Of a stretch of 64,000 nucleotides of DNA, positions 33,451 through 45,236 are shown piece after piece. Each line of letters begins with the position of its first letter. Within the stretch, counting starts at the first letter, position 1. The position numbers and the translations under genes were made by a program. This DNA comes from Lytechinus pictus (lineage: Eukaryota; Echinodermata; Echinoidea; Temnopleuroida; Toxopneustidae), in NCBI RefSeq assembly GCF_037042905.1, contig NC_087247.1, forward strand, positions 75,004,420 to 75,068,419, given 5' to 3'. The notes under the pieces are model-generated. The model was not told where the DNA came from. It did no database searches and worked only from the letters and a program-made list of their open reading frames with translations.

Positions 33451-34566
33451 GAGTTGCTAGCCACCATCAGAAATGGTTGGCCAGAAAGTAAGCAACGATG
33501 TCCAGCAAGAATAAAACAGTACTGGAACATTAGAAGTGAACTCTCTGAAGCAGATGGAATCATCTTCAAAGGTTCTAAAATAGTGGTTCCAAATTCCATG
33601 AGACGATACATACTAAACCAAGTACACGAAGGTCACTTAGGCATTGAGAAATGTAAGAAACGTGCTAGGGAAGTAAATTATTGGCCCAGAATCAATGCAG
33701 ACATAACTGAAATGGTCCAAAATTGTACTTCATGCCTAATGTACAAACCAAAACAACAGGCTGAAAGCCCAAATCCTCATGCCGTGCCCAATCGTCCTTG
33801 GGAAAAAGTTGCCGTAGATCTATTCACTTTGAACAAAAGAGAATATATGGTCGTCGTCGACTACTACTCACAATACATTGAAGTATGTACTATGACTTCA
33901 ACTACAAGCAAGGCTGTGATTAATCACATGAAAGCAATATTTGCTCGTCATGGTACACCATGTGAACTGATGTCGGATAATGGTCCTCAATTTGCAAGCC
34001 AAGAATTCAAAAGCTTTGCAAAGGAATGGGATTTTCACAATACCACATCGAGTCCATACTATCCACAATCAAATGGCCTCGCAGAAAATGCTGTGAAGAT
34101 TGTCAAAAATCTCATACTGAAGTCACTGCACAGTGGACAAGATATCCACAGAGCTTTACAAGTCTATCGAAGTTCACCAATAGCATGCAGAAAATCTCCC
34201 GCAGAACTTCTGTACAATCGTCAGATTAGGTCAAACCTTCCCATGCTTGATACATTGCTCAATAACCAACAGATTGATACTAAATCTGTGAAGGGAAGAA
34301 AGGATGAGCAGAAGGTGAAGCAAAAAGAGCGATTCGATAAACATGCTCGAGACTTGCCAAAGCTAAAACCTGGAGATCATGTGATACTCCAAGACATGAA
34401 AACTAATACCTGGTCACAACGAGGTATCATAAAGTCTGTCAATAATCATAACAGATTGAAACAGCTACAGGCGAGATACGTCGCAGAAACAGACGTCACC
34501 TCAGGCCAGATCCGAGACACCAAGCCGAGTCTATTCCACTACCAACACAGGATGACTTCGAGCTAG
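33451..34566 (+). pseudogene. Integrase region of the LTR element
   Basis: Intact frame after the insertion. The His-His-Cys-Cys zinc domain is visible (HEGHLGIEKC ... CTSC), followed by the catalytic core with Asp (VAVDLF), Asp (SDNGPQF) and Glu (LAENAVK). A C-terminal RWQ/GDH-type segment (LKPGDHVILQ) then runs to TAG at 34564-34566. On its own it looks undamaged, but it is cut off from its upstream partners. Confidence 0.9.
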
Positions 34567-35153
34567 ATGACAGCACAGAAGCGGAACCAGCATCTGATGT
34601 TCGCAGTTCGCACATCTTCGTCATCATCCCGTACAACCAGAAGCGGACAAGTCGTTAAACCGCCAGATCGTTTAAACTTGTAAAATAGAGGAAAGCGAAC
34701 TAAACAGAAAAACTTTCGCGTTTCGTTTTGTAAATAGCCATACGAGTTCAAAGATAACTTTAAAACTGTAAATGGTTTGAACTCTAATACAACCCCATGA
34801 TAACTGCATGATTGCATGTGCATGATATAAATTTGCATGTTAAAGTTAATCAGCAATACAGGATTGAATTTATCGCTATCACAAAACTCAACTCAACAGA
34901 TGTCTCTACCTGGTCAACGAATTGTCGTATCATGAACAGCAAAAACGAAATATATATGAACTGTAATGTTATATGTTGAAATATTTGACAGCGACAGTAC
35001 TCCAGCTTGAAGGGGCAGAATAATACCTTAGTACTGTTGTAAGTGTACAGGTAGTCCACCCTGTCACTCTGTAGTTTAAGAAGTATTATATATGTGTATA
35101 TAAACCTCTTTAAAGAAAGGTAGGTGTGGTGATGTCTGATAAAGGTCTGCAAG
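34567..35153 (+). other. Region between integrase and 3' LTR
   Basis: No open frame of note and no envelope. A purine-rich AAAGAAAGGTAGGTGTGG near 35112 is a weak polypurine-tract candidate, some 25 bp from the LTR. Confidence 0.5.
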
Positions 35154-35319
35154 CGTAGACTACTATGTTATTACACGTGACCACTTGTACTGAGAAAGCT
35201 ATGGCTGCTACTAAGATGACAGAGTAGTGATGCAGCTCACCTAATAAATGTCTGTTGTAAATACGTTACAAAGAACTGCCTACTGGACTTTGATTTGTAT
35301 TCAACATAAGTTCCAATCA
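35154..35319 (+). repeat. 3' LTR (166 bp)
   Basis: Matches the 5' LTR. It starts CGTAGACTACTATG (the first T has become C and TA is deleted) and ends TTCCAATCA, followed by the GTGGG target duplication. Confidence 0.88.
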
Positions 35320-36338
35320 GTGGGGGTGTTTGTTGAATTGGCATCATAACATAGAAATACCCCCAACATGGTCAAAGTTCATTGACCCTAAATGACCTTT
35401 GACCATGTTGGGGGTATTTGTGGAATTGTCATCATAACTGAAATTTTGTGGATCTAGTTCATGAAACTTAGACATGTGAGTAATTAAGTCTCCCTGAACA
35501 TCCAGTGCGAGTTTCAGGTCACATGACTAAGGTCAAAGGTCATTGAGGGTAAAAAAACTTTGAAAATGTTAGGGGTATTTGCGGAATTTTCATAACTTTA
35601 GAAAAGTTTATGGATTTAGTTCATGAAACTTGGACATAAGAGAACCATGTATCCCTGAATATCCTGTGTGCGTTTTAGGTCACATGACCAAGACCAAAGG
35701 TCATCTAAGGTCAATGAACTTTGGCCGTGTTGGGGGTGTTTGTTGAATTGGCATCATAACTTAGAAAGTTTATGGATCTTGTTCATGAAACATACATGTA
35801 GACATAAGGGTAATCAAGTATGAATGATTGTTTTGCACACATCTGATGGATCTACACATGTAGTTCATGAAACAAAGATATAAGGGTTATCGAGTGTGTT
35901 TTGCACACCTCTTAGGTCACATGATTATTGTCAAAGGTCACGTTGAATCAATGGACATAGTATTTTATTATCATATGAGTGTTTTCTTTTTGAATAATTA
36001 TTCAATAGCTGTTTTCAAAGTCAGCACTATATTTAATCGCGTAATGCAGGCGAGACTGCCAGAGGCGTTCCACTTAAAATCATTTTTAAAATTATAAATT
36101 GTAATCCATGATTACCCACTGCAATTTGATATATATATACATGTACTTGCAAAAATAGCTATTTGCATCATATCAATATTAAGTATACAGTATATAGGGG
36201 TGAATCAGGTTGTCAAATAGAGTTTTTCATAAAATACCAACAGTAAACAAAGTGAATCATCAAGCTATATGATTGTTTGTATACTTGTGCGGGCAGTAGA
36301 TAGGTTGCCATCAGCTTATCATACCTTTTAGGGTTTTT

Positions 36339-37347
36339 GTCTCGCCTGCATAGCAGAGCGAGACTATAGGCGCCGCTTTTCCGACGGCGACGGCGGCGGC
36401 GGCGTCAACATCAAATCTTAACCTAGGGTTAAGTTTTTGAAATGACATCATAACTTAGAAAGTATATGGACCTAGTTCATGAAACTTGGACATAAGGTTA
36501 ATCAAGTATTACTGAACATCCTGCCTGAGTTTCAAGTCACATGACCAAGGTCAAAGGTCATTTAGGGTCAATGAACTTAGACCATGTTGGGAGAATTTTT
36601 TTCAAAATCTTAACCGAAGGTTAAGTTTTTGAAATGACATCATAACTTAGAAAGTATATGGACCTAGTTCATGAAACTTGGGCATAAGCTTAATCAAGTA
36701 TTAGTGAACATCCTGCTCGAGTTTCAGGTCACATGACCAAGGTCAAAGGTCATTTAGGGTCAATGAACTTTGGTCAAGTTGGGGGTATTTGTTGAATTAC
36801 TATCATAACTTTGAAAATTTATGGATCTAGTTCATGAAACTTGGACATTAGTTCAATCAAGTATCACTGAACATCCTGTACGAGCTTCAGGTCACATGAC
36901 CATGGTCAAAGGTCATTAAAGGTCAATAAACTTCGGCCATGTTGGGGGTATTTGTTGAATTACCATCCTAACTATGAAAGTTTATGGATCTAGTTCATAA
37001 AACTTGGGATACAAGAGTAATCAAGTATCACTGAACATCCCCTGTGAGTTTCAGGTCACAAAACCAAGGTCAAAGGTCAGTTAAGGTCAATAAACTTAGG
37101 CCATGTTGGGGTAATTGTTGAATTGCCATCAAAGTTTATGGATAGAGTGAATGAAACGTGGACATGGGTGTAGTTGACAAGTCTTAAGTCACCGTACAAA
37201 TGTCATTTATGGTCAATGAATGTGGTATTATGTCATTATATGAATGGTGTTTTTGTGAATGATTATTTTATAGTAGTTTTCAAAGTTAGCACTGCTGCTA
37301 TATTAAATTGCGTAATGCAGGCGAGACTGCCAGAGGCGTTCCACTTG
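36339..37347 (+). mobile_element. TIR/tandem-repeat element B (GTCTCGCCTGCAT family), uninterrupted
   Basis: The most complete copy. The left end GTCTCGCCTGCATAGCAGAG folds on itself (GTCTCGC with GCGAGAC), then a GCCGCTTTTCCGACGGCGAC block with a CGGCGG run, then four or five tandem units of about 180 bp. Each unit has GGTCAATGAACTT, TTGGGGGTATTTGTTGAAT, ATGGATCTAGTTCATGAAAC and CAGGTCACATGACCAAGGTC. The right end is ATGCAGGCGAGACTGCCAGA and GGCGTTCCACTTG. No protein coding. The family is unknown to me. Confidence 0.8.
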
Positions 37348-39041
37348 TTTAGTCTGAGCCTTACTTTGATCATCAAAAAAATATATATTTGAAATGGAAA
37401 ACTGTTGGACTTTAAATGGATTTCACTTACTAATATCCCTTATCAATCCAAGCTTTCTGACAAACACACTTATGACATAAAATGAAATAAAACATGTGAG
37501 CTTTATTTAAACTTTAAAAGGTAAAGGTTGGTTTTCCCCATCAAGAATCGTTTTAATTCGGGAAAAAAAACAAGATATGAATGATCATTAATAAATTTCC
37601 TGTTACAGGTAACAAAGTTAAACATTCAGAAAATCAAGACAATAAAAATGAGATGGATTCATGTAGTGCAACCACTATGAGTGGATTGCTGAATATACTA
37701 ATTAGTCTTACAGTTGTTTATTGTCTCCAGTGTATGTAGAACTTCTTACTGTAATATTCGACTACCTCAGATGACTAAGCTTCTTTGGTAAACCAGTAGT
37801 AGTGATACCATTTGGTTTGGTATGAACTTCATATTGGTATGTATACCGCCGCTAAAATGTCAATACCTTTATACCAAAAGTTGAAAATATCATACCGGTA
37901 TTTTTCTTCTGTATTGTCGTCTATGGGTATTTTTACAGTAAAATTAAGCTAAAACAAGAAGTTGTTTGGCTCTCTCAATGTATTTAAAGAAATAGAAAAA
38001 CGATAATCTAACCTCGAAATGAATACATCATCCCTAAACTGATGTTTGAGCTCCGCTAGCCGCTGCATAAGGCCTCAGCCTCTACGCTACGTACATGGTG
38101 GGGTGTATGTCGGCTACATGCACTTGTGTACACAGTTACAGTGCACAAACGAAGCTGATCGAGACGGGGAGCATTTCATGAAGAGTTTTTCAGTGGTTTC
38201 AAACAACAGATTTGCTTTCCGCCAATTATATGCAAAGGTTTTCCATAGCTTATAACATCCCTCTGTAAACAAACAAAATCACTGACACATCTCTTTTTGA
38301 AACACTCCCGAGCCTGCCTTTTGACCACATGGTGTATATGGGCTTCAACAAAGTATCAACCTCGGGGCATTGACAGACAAACCACAGGGATTAACACTTT
38401 TTTTTCTTTATGCAATTTTTTTTTCTCGGACAAATAGGCAACTTACTGCTCTTAACTTGTTTCAATGGGATTTTAATTGAGTTTTTTTTTATTATTATTA
38501 TTTCTTTTTTTGGGGGGGGGGTGTGACTATAATAATCTTATACCTACGACTGTATGTAGGCCTATGATGGCAAGTTTACTTTTATACTATACTATATGCT
38601 ATAAAGTTTGTCTGACCCCCCCCATAAAAAAAATAAGAAAAAAAAGAAAGAAAAATGTTAACAGGAAAAAACGTTACGCCGTCCGTCTTGCTTTATTTTG
38701 AAAATGATCTGTGAACTGATCGCGAATGGAAGAAAATTGCTGGGAATATTTATGTGATTTGTGATGGGTGCTGTATCCTTTTTGCACATGTGCGGTCATG
38801 AATAAAATGAAAATTTAAATAAACTATTGGATTGATTATAATTTAGATTTATGATGGAATGGTGGCATGATGATAACGATGATGATTAACTCAATTTTGG
38901 CATGTGTGAAAGATAGAAGAATTTACATTATTAAAATGAGAGAAAGAGTATTGATGACCAGGACTTGGGGGCGAAAGAAGAGAGAAATAGAAAAAAAAAG
39001 GGGGGGGGGGAGATCAAGACTCGGACAAGAAGAGGATGTTG
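37348..39041. other. Unassigned intron sequence
   Basis: HDAC6 intron. There are T, G and A homopolymer runs near 38480-38520 and 39000. I see no exon or bounded element. Confidence 0.45.
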
Positions 39042-39620
39042 AAGGTAAGTCCACCCCAGAAAATGTTGATTTTAATGAATAGAGAATAATCAAACTAGCA
39101 TAACGCTGAAAATTTCATCAAAATCGGATGTAAAATTTTAAAAAATTATTATGATTTTAAAGTTATGCTTATTTTTCACAAAACAGTGATATGAACAACT
39201 CGGTGGCATGAAAATGAGATAGTCGATAATGTCCCTCACTCACTATTTCTTTTGTTTTTTATTGTTTGAATTATACAATATTTCATTTTTTACAGATTTG
39301 ACTATCGGGACCAACTTGACAGAACCATATAGTATTAAACAATGATGATTCCACATGTTCAGGGAGAAATTAATTGTTTCACTTGACAATGAGGATAAAA
39401 TTAGAATACAAAAGAAATAGTGATAGGATGACGTCATCAGTCTCCTCATTTGCATACCGACCAGGATGTGCTTATAACTATGTTGTGACATTTGGCGAAA
39501 CTTTAAAATGTCATAACTTTCTTATTTTACATCCGATTTTGATGAAATTTTCGGTGATATGCTAGTTCGATTTTTCTCTTTATATTCAAATCAAATTTTG
39601 TTGGGGTGGACGTGTCCTTT
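39042..39620. mobile_element. Palindromic MITE, second copy of the 4553-5156 family
   Basis: Begins AAGGTAAGTCCACCCCAG and ends TTGGGGTGGACGTGTCCTTT. The arms share CATCAAAATCGGATGTAAAA and its reverse complement. Confidence 0.75.
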
Positions 39621-40703
39621 GATTGTTTGTGGTAAGAGTGGGGGAGAGCGAGAGAGAGGGGGTGGTGAAGGGGAGAGGTTGGGCCAATTGGAAAGAGAAG
39701 GTGGGGAATTAAGGGGCTGTGGAGATCAAGAAAGAGTGAAAGAGGCGGGGAATAAGAAGTCAAGGGGGAGAGGGTTTTACACAAGGGAGAAAACAAGGCC
39801 TGTATGGACTTTTAAACAAATCAAGATTATTTCCATTTGAAAATCTAAGGTTAGTAATGATTGGCAAAGCTCAAGTCTTGACTTCGTCATAATTTTTTAA
39901 TATATGTCTATAAGAGCGGAACATGATGAGCATTCTTTAGCTGACCGCAAGCACCCACCCACTCTTTATCCGAGGCCATAGCAGGGCTAAACATTGGACA
40001 CTGTTTGCACAATGAATTGGGAATTAACATTATATTTGTCGGTATACCGGTATTGAAGTAATTAGTAATTCCTTTAATGAAAATATCAATTCTGAAAAAG
40101 CTTATTGATGACTATAAGCAGTGAAATGATTGCTCTGGGGGAGATGTCCCATATCTGAATCCACTTGGTATGCTAGCAGATGGCATAAATAATTTTCAGC
40201 TCATCTTACACCGTTATATGTAAACCCACTTGGTCTATCAATAATATGGTCTACTTGCTGGTTGGTCAATCCATTACTTGGTCTTATGCCCAGATGGCCT
40301 CATTTCCACTTTGTCAAATGAATATTTAATTCATGAACAGTATCTAAACATACAGACCATGTGCTGTTTTACCAAGGGGACACTAGACAAAATGATGAAG
40401 GGCTAAATGGCAATTAGGCCAAATGGCGAGTAGACAGTTGAAATGGTTGTAGATGAATGAGGATTAGACCATGGGGGATGAGACCAAATGGAAAGTAGAC
40501 AAAGTTAGTGGAAACCAATTAGCACTTTACCAACAATATGGATTGAACATGCCTTGCAATAGAATTTCAATAAGGAACTGTGCATGGAGGTACTTCTTAC
40601 AGCAATCAATGTCTATAGTAAAAAAAAAAGTCTTGATATATGCTTGTAAACAGTGCAGTGATTGCTTAATAAAGTGACTGGGGATTGAGTGTTATAACCT
40701 TAC
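39621..40703. other. Unassigned intron sequence
   Basis: HDAC6 intron next to the ZnF-UBP exon. A G/A-rich stretch runs at about 39640-39780. Nothing else is recognised. Confidence 0.45.
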
Positions 40704-40853
40704 CTGATAGCAGTGTAAACACACCCAATTCTCTTTGGTATCACCACAATCCGTGCAAGGTAATGATACATCTAGTCCATAAAAAGGTAGAGGTCTTACA
40801 TCAGATTCTAAATGAGGGCACCATGGCTGAGGAATCACTGCATGCATCTCTAC
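40704..40853 (-). CDS. HDAC6: HDAC6 ZnF-UBP exon 1
   Basis: 50 residues, [20 protein letters not shown] to [10 protein letters not shown]. It holds the first zinc ligands of the HDAC6 ubiquitin-binding zinc finger: Cys and His of WCPHL, the CxxC of PCTDCG and the CxxC of [15 protein letters not shown] and ENWVCLxCYQ are diagnostic of HDAC6 within the wider ZnF-UBP family. Acceptor GATGATTTCAG, donor GTAAGG, 50 whole codons. The next exon in order (VYCGRY) follows after 15.7 kb. The finger binds ubiquitin C-termini in the cytoplasm and links HDAC6 to aggresome formation. Confidence 0.95.
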
Positions 40854-41213
40854 CTGAAATCATCAAATAAAACAAAATCAATCACTCATAGCACACTATT
40901 AAGATATTATTTATATTTTACATGTTGAGTTCTGCAATCGCTGACTTATTTCAATTTATGTGATTCATGAGAATTGCCGATACCTCATATTCTTTTTCTG
41001 GTGTGAAAGTGGGCTTATAGTCAGTATTTAGCTACTTTGACCTTCAATTATGCATTACAATGTTATAGGAATTGTACAGGCAAAAATTTCTGAAGCACTG
41101 GTACACACAGCGTGTTAAGGAGGCTATTCAAATCTGATTAGAGATAATGGCATGGCATCTGGGAGGAATCACTTTCCCTCCTGTTGCACACTACCTATTA
41201 AGGCCACTTCCAA

Positions 41214-41470
41214 TTTAAACTTGCATTTCCATTTGAGTATTGCCATAATGCAGCAGTGAGTGCAATCACAAAGGACTCCTTGGCATCTGCATTTCATTTG
41301 CTAGAAGCACTGCCTGCTGCTGCCAGGGATTCCCCAATGTCTGCATCCCAACCAGTAATTGCATGGACAAATAGTAGTAAATCGGTACCAGCGCCTGCAA
41401 AACACAGCTTTGCTATAAAAGGTGCCTGCAGCGGCAATCAGTCCACATTACCTGATGAAGGATAGCAGTA
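41214..41470 (-). pseudogene. Possible decayed coding fragment in the HDAC6 intron
   Basis: On the - strand, 41402 downwards reads GTDLLLFVHAITGWDADIG, then a stop, then NADAKESFVIALTAALWQ. The FVHAITGxD pattern recalls a repeated protein of marine invertebrates with an HAxTGCDT motif. Similarity is by eye only. It is not part of HDAC6, because the exons on both sides join in phase without it. Confidence 0.25.
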
Positions 41471-41751
41471 CGCAGCCGTAACATTGCAACTCTTGTTTGT
41501 GACAACTACTCATCTTTACCTACTCAATACGATGATCATCATCTTCTGTACTAAAAATAGGCTAATTTTTCTTTTAGCCTATACTTTTACGATGTAGATG
41601 ATAACAATCAAAATTATAAAGAGGAAATATGATTGATTTAATAACACCAGAAGACTTTTACAGATTATTAAAATTGATGAATATACTCGATTTGGGAGAT
41701 GTTTATATCCGTAGAAAGTTCATGGCTTGACAACTGGGGATGTTCTCTTAC

Positions 41752-41858
41752 TTCAGGACCAAATGATCGTTGAATGCTACTAATGATGTTATCTTCTGCT
41801 TCTGGAGTTGTAGCTTGATCTGATACACCACATGCTCCTAGTGCTTCATCTTCAGGAA
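41752..41858 (-). CDS. HDAC6: HDAC6 linker exon
   Basis: 107 bp encoding 35 full codons, PEDEALGACGVSDQATTPE to SIQRSFGPE, plus two bases that complete a Val codon with the previous exon. It lies in the low-conservation linker between the second deacetylase domain and the ZnF-UBP. Assignment rests on splice sites (acceptor AACTGATAG, donor GTAAGA), exact phase with both neighbours, and an acidic, Ser/Thr-rich linker-like composition. It is not based on sequence homology. Confidence 0.75.
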
Positions 41859-42155
41859 CTATCAGTTTCGGGATATATATGCAAATAAAGATGAAATTAT
41901 AATTATAATGAGACTGTATATGTTATGAACGTGTCATTTCCATCAAAAAATTGTACATTTATATCACTGCCCTGCATTGATTAATGAGGCACAACCTGTG
42001 CTTATCAAAATCTGTTTGGTATGTTTTGTATCTTCATGCAATTTGTAAATCAATTTCCTTTCACTGGTGTACAGACCCCTAAAAGTTTTACAATCAAGGA
42101 AAAAAGGAGAAAATGACCTGTTGACCCCATCATCTCCATGGGCACATATGTGGTA

Positions 42156-43384
42156 CCGTAAGTAACGGTGTATTAACCGCACCTTTTTCTCGGCGGGACA
42201 GAATCAAAAGTCGGGGGTGCGGTTTATACACGGTGACAGGTCTGAGCCAAGCCAATCTCGGCCCGATACCACTACTAGTTTACAACTTGCGTCGGGTGGC
42301 CGAGCGTAACCGCTTGGGCCAATGCCGTTTAGAGGGGCATGAGCGGCGGGTTTAAAAGAAAAGCAACTATGACTACCGGTATCTACCGTAAATGTCCCTC
42401 AAAGTTAGATTACGGTAACAAACGCACCTACCTTCATGAAACTGACATTTTGAATGGTGTGACTTTGTCTTTGTTGTCATTTATTAGTCAACGCGGCAAA
42501 GTTCAGACGCCGATTGACAATCGACTGAACAGCGCGGTGCGGCTAGCCGAATAAGACACGCATATATGTAATGCTTATCGCAACGTCAACGTAAGCTGGC
42601 GCTTTACCTTTCCGTGGCTGTTATAATGTTTGACAAATTATTGGTATTATTTGACAATTTTGTGCCATGAGGAGGGAGGTAAACGGAAGAAAGTTTCTTT
42701 CATTTGCCTTTCCTTCATTTCTCTCTATCATCCATCAACTTAAAATCAATCTTCGATCCCGTCTTCATTCCTTCCGACTATTCCCGCCCAGAGCTCCCAT
42801 TGAAAATACGGTATACCGGTACTAGCATTTTTTTCCTATTTGCTGTCTGTAAGATACCGCCACACACGTACTGAGAACTACCGGTAGTGGTTCAAAGCAG
42901 ACAAGAAAAACACCTGAACAAAATCGCAAATTTCTTGTATCTTGATCCTTCCCACATTCCCGTGTCTGAAATTCATGTCAAGACATTGAATGCTAGACAG
43001 AATTCTGAAAGCAAAAGTGGGGCTGTGATGCAGGAAATATGGTATGAACGATCTTCTCGAATGGGTGAGCCCCCATGTTGATGCTGGTATCGGTACTTGC
43101 AATGAACACCAGTACCATATGTGTGTGTGAGGTGAGTGTGTAGTTGGCCAATAATGTCGGCAATTTGCAGATAAGTGACAAAGCGCTGATTTCCCATCAT
43201 TTTTTTACCAGTAATACTTTGATATTTTTTTTTTATACATTTTTGGTTCTTGACTCTTTCTTAAATACGCATATTAGAGATAGAAAGTCAGTTTGATTAC
43301 TTTTTTTTTTTGGATGATTTTTTTTTTTTTCTTTTTTTTTTCATCCGAAAATGGGGGGTGCGGTTAATACACCGTTACTTACGG
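42156..43384. mobile_element. 1.23-kb TIR element, CCGTAAGTAACGG family, copy 2
   Basis: TA flanks at 42154-42155 and 43385-43386. About 28-bp inverted ends start CCGTAAGTAACGGTGTATTA and continue ACCGCACC. Orientation is opposite to copy 1 at 5759-6819, whose interior it matches. It lies in the HDAC6 intron between the two linker exons. No transposase frame. Confidence 0.85.
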
Positions 43385-44128
43385 TATTACTAGTATGAAC
43401 ATAATTAATATTTTAAAAAAATGAGAGAAAGTTGAACAATCACTTAAACATTTTTGTAACAGACCAACAGGATAAGTGATTACAAAGTTTCTGCTGAACT
43501 TTGTTCAGGTGAGGGGCAAGACTAAATGTAGTCCCATACATTTATAATTTTTGTATAGTTTGTATTCTCCTGTAAGGGGGTGCGTTAGGCAGATTTTTTG
43601 AGGCTGTTTATGACCTGCCTTTGTATTCATGAGCTTTCATATGAGTTTTCATTCAAAATTTTGATCTACATTTGCAATAAAGCCAATTTTAAATCTTGGA
43701 AAATGTCCACTGTTGCTTGGAATTGGTCTTATACTATTTTATAAATATCAAGTTACACTCTATCCAAAATAAGATTTTTTTATCAAAAAGGTCAAATTTT
43801 TTGAACGCCTGCATCTTCTTAAAACTTTTGCTCCATCTGCCATACCTGGCCCCCTCATATCATTGTTTCCTTTATTGCAAATGATCTCAATTAAATGATA
43901 TCAAATCAAATGTTTTGTCTTCAAACTAATGTGATTAAAGTGAATGGATATTTCATTTTCATTACTTCCATGACAGTAAAGACAGCAGCAATATTCTCGA
44001 TATATCATCTCAATTACTATAAAATGTCTTCTGTGCAGTTCTGTTGCAGATGAAATTCATTTGAGAAGATAACTTGATAATAACATTCTAAAAATAAAAA
44101 TTATAACATTCTTGTGAAAACTCTTTAC

Positions 44129-44340
44129 CATCATCATGTATAACTTCATCCTTGGCACCTCTTCCTCCTCCTGGAGATTCCTCTCTTGACTGCTGAAGAT
44201 TCATCCCTGATATTCCTTCTAAGATATCTTTTATTCCATCTTCTTCATTGATCATCTTCTCTCCATCATCCAATCTTGAAGATGAAACCTCATCAACTCT
44301 CTCTGGTTCCAACGAGGTCACTTCAACCCTTGGTGCAGCA
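44129..44340 (-). CDS. HDAC6: HDAC6 linker exon, upstream
   Basis: 212 bp: one base, 70 codons (AAPRVEVTSLEPERVDEVSS ... DEVIHDD) and one base that joins the next exon in phase. Acidic and Ser/Gly/Glu-rich (EGISGMNLQQSREESPGGG), as in the disordered HDAC6 linker. Acceptor TTTTTGTGTATAG, donor GTAAAG. The next upstream exon, expected to lead to the second deacetylase domain, was not found up to 64000. Assigned through continuity with the ZnF exons, not homology. Confidence 0.75.
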
Positions 44341-44645
44341 CTATACACAAAAAATACAACAACACTGATAAGGAAAGCTGGTGATGGAATATTATTCTTT
44401 GAAAAGTATATTGGCTATTGCATCATCTATATTTTTAAGATTGACTCATTGTTTGAATTACTGTTTGCCTATTTTTGCATATAATTTGGTCTTTGTATTT
44501 CATTTATTTGAAAAAATTTTTTGGAGGGGAGTGGGGTTCCAAAGCATATCATTGCAATATTGTTTAAATAAATACATGTAATCATAAAATGATCAGTCTA
44601 TGCATTGTGTAATGTACAAACATCTAGAAGCATATCTTATGAGTC

Positions 44646-45236
44646 TTAAAGGAAACCAACATACATGTACAAGGAGAAAACCTATCCTATCAGAAAGAAT
44701 ACAATGAGAGGAGCAATCTAAAACCTGTTTGATCAAAATCGGTTAAAGAATAAGGGAGTTATGGAAGTTTAAAAACTCTTGTTGTACTTTCTACGGGATC
44801 CTCAAATTGGCAAACGTACTTCAAAATAGCTGATTTTGTGGACAACTCTCCATTTGTTTTGTACACAAATTTTCAGATTTTCCTCATCTTTCAAATTGCA
44901 TCTTGCCTCCTTCTGAGCACAACAATATATCATAGGAAAATATAATTCACACCACATATGTCAAGGTCAGGAGGAGATAATGTGAAATATGTAAAATAAA
45001 GGGGAAGATCTGAAAATTTTTGTACAAAACAAATGGAGAGTTGTTCACATAATAAGCAATTTTGAAGCATTGTTTGCCAATTTGAGGACCCCCATAGAAA
45101 GTCCAACAAGACTTTTTAAACATCAATTACTTGCTTATTTCATAACCAATTTTGATGAAACTTGTTTTCAATTGTTCCTCTCATTTTACTCTTTCCAATA
45201 AAATTGATTCTCTTTTTGGGATTTGGTTTCCTTTAA
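44646..45236. mobile_element. Palindromic MITE, AAGGAAACCAA family
   Basis: Ends TTAAAGGAAACCAA and TTTGGTTTCCTTTAA. The arms share TTGATCAAAATCGGTTA-like and CCAATTTGAGGA-like blocks. A further inner palindrome carries ACAACTCTCCATTTGTTTTG and its complement (about 44843 and 45022). Flanked by TTAA/TA. Confidence 0.8.

Larger units (their letters stand above)
25550..35319 (+). mobile_element. Ty3/gypsy LTR retrotransposon, Mag/SURL-like, defective
   Basis: Complete in outline: 5' LTR, primer site, gag, zinc knuckles, protease, RT, RNase H, integrase, 3' LTR. The 5-bp target duplication GTGGG lies at 25545-25549 and 35320-35324. Domain order (integrase after RNase H), tandem CCHC knuckles and integrase type fit Ty3/gypsy, closest in style to the Mag/SURL group. 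It is inactive: gag is frameshifted and split by a 3.5-kb insertion, pol has in-frame stops, at least two frameshifts and a 1.07-kb insertion. The LTRs differ at about six sites plus a 2-bp indel, so it is not very recent. No envelope gene is seen. Confidence 0.9.
25326..36075 (+). mobile_element. TIR/tandem-repeat element A (GTCTCGCCTGCAT family), interrupted
   Basis: The left end is GTCTCACTTGCATAGCAGAG at 25326; the right end is ATGCAGGCGAGACTGCCAGA to about 36075 (GCGTTCCACTT). Between them are tandem units with TCATGTGACC-like and GGTCAATGAACTT phrases. The LTR retrotransposon 25550-35319 sits inside, with GTGGG duplicated, so this element is the older host. No reading frame of its own. 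Three other copies are at 36339, 46043 and 53790. Confidence 0.75.
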
